Source: CAZLGC01 sp964559275 (GTDB taxonomy: Bacteria > Patescibacteriota > CALEFQ01). From it: a stretch of DNA of 9,219 bases. Position 1 is the first letter of the stretch. Each line of letters starts with the position of its first letter. Both the position numbers and the translations under genes were made by a program. The notes below the pieces were generated by a model. It worked only from the letters and a program-made list of their open reading frames with translations. It was not told the DNA's origin and did no database searches. This document shows positions 7,347 through 9,219 of this stretch, in pieces. Where the stretch lies: positions 1 to 9,219 of the forward strand of contig CAZLGC010000043.1 of the NCBI GenBank assembly GCA_964559275.1, given 5' to 3'.

Positions 7347-7425
7347 GTATTTAGGGCTTTTTACCCTGCTTCCTCATCTATAACGTTTGGCGTAAGCTGG
7401 AAATAACCTGGCCGAATCACTAGTC

Positions 7426-7500
7426 TTGCTTTCCCGGTCACAATTCCTGGAGGGAGATGACCTGATCTTGCCGAGCAGGTTCAAATCTTTCTGAGAGCAA
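7426..7500. repeat. Nested inverted repeats, possible structured RNA or tRNA-like element
   Basis: TTGCTTTC (7426-7433) pairs with GAGAGCAA (7493-7500) over 8 positions including one G-U. Inside, GGTCA (7436-7440) pairs with TGACC (7458-7462), and as alternatives AGAT (7455-7458) pairs with ATCT (7465-7468) and CCTG (7461-7464) with CAGG (7476-7479). GGTTCAAATC (7478-7487) is identical to a typical tRNA T-loop sequence and sits at the right distance from the outer stem. No proper D-arm or anticodon arm can be drawn, so it is not called a tRNA. The strand is unknown; the T-loop motif favours +. Confidence 0.4.
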
Positions 7501-7501
7501 A

Positions 7502-7530
7502 TTGACCAAAGCCAGGTTTCACGTTACTAT
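7502..7530 (+). promoter_or_regulatory. Sigma70-type promoter for tyrS
   Basis: TTGACC (7502-7507, five of six consensus bases) is followed by 17 bases and then TACTAT (7525-7530). TATTAT at 7528-7533 is an alternative -10 with a longer spacer. The predicted start near 7537 gives a leader of about 17 bases containing AGAG before the tyrS ATG. The -35 begins two bases after the right arm of the inverted repeat, so a factor or structure there could affect it. Confidence 0.5.
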
Positions 7531-7553
7531 TATAGCATTAATAGAGAAAAAAT

Positions 7554-8735
7554 ATGCCGACAAAAAGCCAAATTGAAGAATTTCTGTCACAGGGAGTCGA
7601 TGAGGTCATCATTAAAAAGGAACTGGAGCAGAAGCTTGCCAGCGGCAAGAAACTGCGGGTCAAGCACGGAGTTGACCCGACCAGCAAGGATTTGCATATC
7701 GGTCACGCCGCAGTTTATTGGAAGCTGAAGGAAGCACAGGACATGGGTCATCAGATAATCTTTTTGATTGGCGGTTTTACCGCTCGCTTTGGCGACCCGA
7801 CAGACAAAAGTGAAACTCGCCAGATGCGCACCAAAGATGATGTTGAAAAAGAAGCCGAAAACTACATAAATCAAGTCGGCAAGATATTGGATTTGAAGAA
7901 GACAGAGATTCGCTACAATAGCGAGTGGTACGACAAAATGTCAGCCGAGGGTTTGCTCAGAATTATGTCCGAGTTCACCGTGGCTAGAATGCTGGAGCGT
8001 GACATGTTTCAAGAGCGGATGAAGAAGGGAAAAGATATTGGAGTGCACGAAATAATTTACCCGATACTGCAAGCCTATGATTCGGTTGAGCTCGAATCAG
8101 ACTTCACGATCATTGGTACTGACCAGAAGTTTAACGAACTCCAGGCCCGCCCGCTGCAAAAAAGCCGGGGCCAGTCGCCGCAGGATGTGATGACAGTGCC
8201 GATCCTGGTTGGCACCGACGGCAAAGAGAAAATGAGCCAGAGCCTCGGCAACCATATCGGGCTTTCTGACCCGCCCGGAGAAAAATTCGGCAAAGTTATG
8301 AGCATACCCGACGAGGCTATATTAAACTACTGGGAATTAGCCGCCCGGGTGCCGCAAAAGAAGCTAGCAGAAATAAAAAAGCGCCTGGATTCAGACGAGA
8401 ATCCGCGCGACATCAAACTTGATCTGGCCAGTGCCGTAGTTGAGCTTTATCATGATAAGAAAGCGGCGGCTGATGCCAAGGCAGAGTTTCTCAAAATCTT
8501 TGCGGAGAAGGAGAAGCCGACGGATATCCCAGAAAAGAAGATGGAAGCTAAGAGCATGAAATTGGTGGATCTCTTGGTTTGGCTGGAGATGGCCGCAAGC
8601 AAGAGCGAGGCTCGGCGCCTGGTAGAGCAGGGAGCTGTTAAGGTCGGCGACAAAGTTGTAAAAGACTGGGAGGCGGAAATTTCGCCTGGGAAGATAATCC
8701 AAGCCGGTAAGAGGAAATTTGCTAGGATTATCTAG
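7554..8735 (+). CDS. tyrS: Tyrosine--tRNA ligase (TyrZ type)
   Basis: This class I aminoacyl-tRNA synthetase charges tRNA-Tyr in the cytoplasm using ATP. The 393-residue length is normal. The ATP-binding HIGH motif is at 48-51 within VDPTSKDLHIGHA, and the second ATP motif is KMSQS (226-230), with Gln in place of the more common second Lys. The tyrosine pocket shows Y169, Q173 and D176 in IYPILQAYDSVEL, then GTDQKFN (188-194). K37 in LRVKHGVDPT, where the other bacterial group has Tyr, together with the overall motif wording, places it in the TyrZ rather than the E. coli-like TyrS group. An S4 RNA-binding domain (about 333-391) closes the protein. The ATG follows a weak AGAG. No terminator follows: the next ATG begins on the base after the TAG, so the two genes are almost certainly co-transcribed. 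Confidence 0.96.
   Translation: MPTKSQIEEFLSQGVDEVIIKKELEQKLASGKKLRVKHGVDPTSKDLHIGHAAVYWKLKEAQDMGHQIIFLIGGFTARFGDPTDKSETRQMRTKDDVEKEAENYINQVGKILDLKKTEIRYNSEWYDKMSAEGLLRIMSEFTVARMLERDMFQERMKKGKDIGVHEIIYPILQAYDSVELESDFTIIGTDQKFNELQARPLQKSRGQSPQDVMTVPILVGTDGKEKMSQSLGNHIGLSDPPGEKFGKVMSIPDEAILNYWELAARVPQKKLAEIKKRLDSDENPRDIKLDLASAVVELYHDKKAAADAKAEFLKIFAEKEKPTDIPEKKMEAKSMKLVDLLVWLEMAASKSEARRLVEQGAVKVGDKVVKDWEAEISPGKIIQAGKRKFARII
8724..8727 (+). promoter_or_regulatory. Shine-Dalgarno site for the gene after tyrS
   Basis: AGGA lies within the last codons of tyrS, with eight bases before the ATG at 8736. This spacing is good and supports that start, which abuts the tyrS TAG. It is one of the clearer ribosome-binding sites in the window. 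Confidence 0.5.
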
Positions 8736-9219
8736 ATGTATAAAGAACTAATACTATCGCAAGTTCGAATTGAATCGCAAAAGCTTAAGTATGAATATAG
8801 GTTAGACAGAAGGCTATTTTCCAAAACATTCGTTTTTAAAAATTTTCACGAGCTAGATTTACACCAGGAAATATATAGCAATGCAGTTAACTATCTTGGA
8901 ATAATAGCTGCCTTACCTTATTTTCGTTTACTCCCCAGAAAATTTGTATCGGAAGTGATAAGCCTAGATGATTACGATATAAATTTCTTCAGAGAATTGT
9001 TCCTGAATGGATTGGGGAAATTTTTTTATCAGCGGCGTTTTAGTTTCGAAAAATTTCCCATTATAGAAAGCCGGTCAAGAAGGGCTCCCAAAAGCATACA
9101 ATCCGATGAGTTAGATTGTACAAAAGCTATCATAGCCAATGGTGGTGGCAAAGACGGCGCTGTTGCTTATAAATTACTGGGGGGCTGTGGGGTTCATGGA
9201 AAAACCTTTACCGGTTTTT
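8736..9219 (+). CDS. MurL-like UDP-MurNAc-L-Ala-L-Glu epimerase family protein (N-terminal part, runs off window)
   Basis: An open frame of 161 codons starts directly after the tyrS stop and continues past the window edge without a stop. Two segments recall MurL, an ATP-using enzyme that converts the terminal L-Glu of UDP-MurNAc-L-Ala-L-Glu to D-Glu, making cytoplasmic peptidoglycan precursor without glutamate racemase. One is the NYLGIIAALPYF...LDDYDINFFRELFLNGLGKFFY stretch (52-98, gaps omitted). The other is the PP-loop-like NGGGKDGAVAYKLL (135-148). Family members usually have Ser after KD; here it is Gly141, which may matter for ATP binding. The assignment rests on remembered motif similarity and on half a protein, so another N-type ATP pyrophosphatase family is possible. 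Composition changes sharply: bases 8761-8820 have 19 G+C of 60, against 39 of 60 at 8581-8640 in tyrS. A good AGGA supports the start. Confidence 0.55.
   Translation, partial: MYKELILSQVRIESQKLKYEYRLDRRLFSKTFVFKNFHELDLHQEIYSNAVNYLGIIAALPYFRLLPRKFVSEVISLDDYDINFFRELFLNGLGKFFYQRRFSFEKFPIIESRSRRAPKSIQSDELDCTKAIIANGGGKDGAVAYKLLGGCGVHGKTFTGF

Larger units (their letters stand above)
7307..7553. other. Divergent intergenic region between the PBP operon and tyrS
   Basis: These 247 bases hold a leftward promoter (7318-7346), a rightward promoter (7502-7530), and between them a group of inverted repeats (7426-7500). I see no convincing protein-coding gene in either direction. No T-box consensus was found despite the tyrS gene downstream. 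The stretch 7350-7425 has a lone TATAAC (7379-7384) that could be a -10 box but has no good -35, and otherwise nothing I can name. Confidence 0.7.

Noticed and set aside
7351..7368. AGGG...CCCT hairpin with a T run as a terminator
   Set aside because: The stem is only four pairs and the T run lies in the loop rather than after the stem.
7428..7499. tRNA gene suggested by GGTTCAAATC and an acceptor-like stem (GCTTTCC with TGAGAGC, 6 of 7 pairs)
   Set aside because: The T-stem has a C/T mismatch, position 33 of the anticodon loop would not be T, and no D-arm with a GG loop can be drawn. It is kept only as a structured element.
7370..7553. T-box leader controlling tyrS
   Set aside because: There is no T-box consensus (AGGGTGGNACCGCG-like), no specifier loop with a Tyr codon in a convincing stem, and no terminator before the tyrS ATG.
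8391..8702. Reverse-strand open frame of 103 codons within tyrS
   Set aside because: It is antisense to the S4-domain region of tyrS and lacks any domain signal.

Overview
The window looks like a chromosomal segment of a bacterium with a compact genome. Candidate Phyla Radiation/Patescibacteria is my best guess, but I infer it from gene style and order and have no marker gene to prove it. The supporting signs are a recF followed directly by a very short DUF721/DciA-like gene, gaps of 5-6 bases inside an operon, weak or absent Shine-Dalgarno sequences, Gram-positive-style envelope genes (LCP ligase, class A PBP with surface Ig-like domains) and the end of a calcium-binding-repeat surface protein. 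TGA acts as a stop (end of the gene at 96-1175), so this is not a lineage that reads TGA as glycine.

Layout, left to right. (1) 1-72: the last codons of a protein ending in a thrombospondin type 3-like Ca2+-binding repeat. (2) 96-1175 (+): an unrecognised protein shaped like an AAA+/STAND NTPase plus winged helix, with a degenerate Walker A, followed by a terminator-like hairpin. (3) 1263-2661 (+): recF overlapping a DUF721/DciA-like gene by 14 bases, ending in a bidirectional terminator. (4) 7306 down to 2700 (-): an operon of class A penicillin-binding protein, DarA/PstA-like (c-di-AMP receptor family) protein and LytR-CpsA-Psr protein. (5) 7307-7553: a divergent intergenic region with a strong-looking promoter for each side and, between them, nested inverted repeats resembling a structured RNA. 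(6) 7554-8735 (+): tyrS of the TyrZ type. (7) 8736-9219 (+): a gene starting on the base after the tyrS stop and running off the window. It resembles MurL-type UDP-MurNAc-L-Ala-L-Glu epimerases, which carry a PP-loop-like GGGKD motif.

Functionally, the centre and right of the window share a cell-envelope theme. The PBP polymerises and cross-links peptidoglycan, the LCP protein attaches glycopolymers to it, and the MurL-like protein (if real) would supply D-glutamate in the stem peptide. The DarA-like protein between the PBP and LCP genes suggests nucleotide-signal input to wall assembly. recF and the DciA-like gene form a separate replication/repair pair. The two outer genes (96-1175 and 8736 onward) are visibly more AT-rich than the core genes.

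The best candidates for something under-described are the PBP/DarA-like/LCP operon with its nearly leaderless promoter, the structured element at 7426-7500, and the MurL-like gene directly behind tyrS. I saw no CRISPR array, transposase, rRNA or convincing tRNA.
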